DNA of 64,000 nucleotides, taken from contig NC_089863.1 in NCBI RefSeq assembly GCF_036373705.1, positions 1,048,001 to 1,112,000 on the forward strand. The letters run 5' to 3'. The notes under the pieces are model-generated. The model searched no databases. It was not told where the DNA came from and saw only the letters and a program-made list of their open reading frames with translations. A program made the position numbers and the translations under genes. This DNA comes from Amia ocellicauda (lineage: Eukaryota > Chordata > Actinopteri > Amiiformes > Amiidae). Of the stretch, positions 63,921 through 64,000 are shown piece after piece (the first letter of the stretch is position 1; each line of letters begins with the position of its first letter).

Positions 63921-64000
63921 TGAGAGTGTATCAGTTCCCTACATCAGATCAACAGTCAGAGTGAAAAAGGAACAATCCAGAAACGGGTGTCACTTATTTT
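63141..64000 (-). promoter_or_regulatory. KIF1C: KIF1C 5' UTR side
   Basis: Upstream of the ATG on the minus strand, tgtcctctttcag|ggttttg near 63217 looks like an acceptor, so the start exon may include about 80 bases of 5' UTR and follow a non-coding exon further right. The rest is GA-rich with a (GT)n microsatellite at 63866-63908. The core promoter was not identified. Confidence 0.4.

Overview
The window is nuclear genomic DNA of a vertebrate, almost certainly a ray-finned fish. The genes have many short GT-AG exons, and the immune families are fish-like. The repeat load (Tc1/mariner, hAT, Harbinger-like, DIRS-like, Gypsy, L2/CR1 LINEs and LTR elements) and the LINE tail reading 'atccagggcgacttacaa' also point to fish. 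The species cannot be named from sequence alone. A non-teleost fish such as gar, bowfin or sturgeon is a guess. No tRNA, rRNA, CRISPR array or bacterial operon was seen.

Layout. 1-3.4 kb: a piece of an LTR-like repeat, a 21-bp minisatellite, and a decayed Gypsy pol on the minus strand. 3.6-7.8 kb (+): a complete five-coding-exon secreted C-type lectin gene. 8.2-9.0 kb: a Tc1 relic. 9.75-11.2 kb (-): a CD300/pIgR-like two-V-domain receptor whose first domain carries a one-base frameshift. 12.7-23.6 kb (-): a Siglec/CD22-like receptor with signal peptide, V-set, two C2-type domains, transmembrane exon and an ITIM tail. 24.15-25.37 kb: an apparently intact Tc1/mariner transposon with a DD36E triad and perfect 29-bp inverted repeats. 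25.6-27.4 kb (+): a broken HECT E3 ligase (G2E3-like) gene fragment. 28.3-29.7 kb: a large inverted repeat plus a 36-bp tandem repeat. 30.1-33.9 kb (+): a gag-only LTR retroelement whose two flanking LTR-like blocks do not match each other. 33.9-35.1 kb: the 3' part of an L2-type LINE. 37.2 kb: a textbook hAT foldback element with an 8-bp target duplication. 38.5-44.45 kb (-): a complete MHC class I heavy-chain gene with a divergent, probably non-classical, peptide groove. 44.7-63.2 kb (-): the complete coding part of KIF1C (22 coding exons), whose introns are full of nested DNA transposons and low-complexity tracts.

Functional picture. Three immunoglobulin-superfamily genes and a lectin lie within about 41 kb, next to a conserved kinesin gene. 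KIF1C, MHC I, the Siglec-like gene and the CD300-like gene are all transcribed leftward, so they form a same-strand series. KIF1C and MHC I are almost back to tail: the likely KIF1C poly(A) signal is about 350 bp from the MHC start codon. The cluster combines a presenting molecule (MHC I), a sialic-acid-type inhibitory receptor, a CD300-type receptor and a soluble lectin, so it resembles a small innate recognition cluster. Exon boundaries were read by hand from splice consensus and reading phase. In KIF1C, MHC I, the Siglec-like gene and the lectin, the summed coding lengths are exact multiples of three (3891, 1131, 1500 and 501 bp). No database search was possible.
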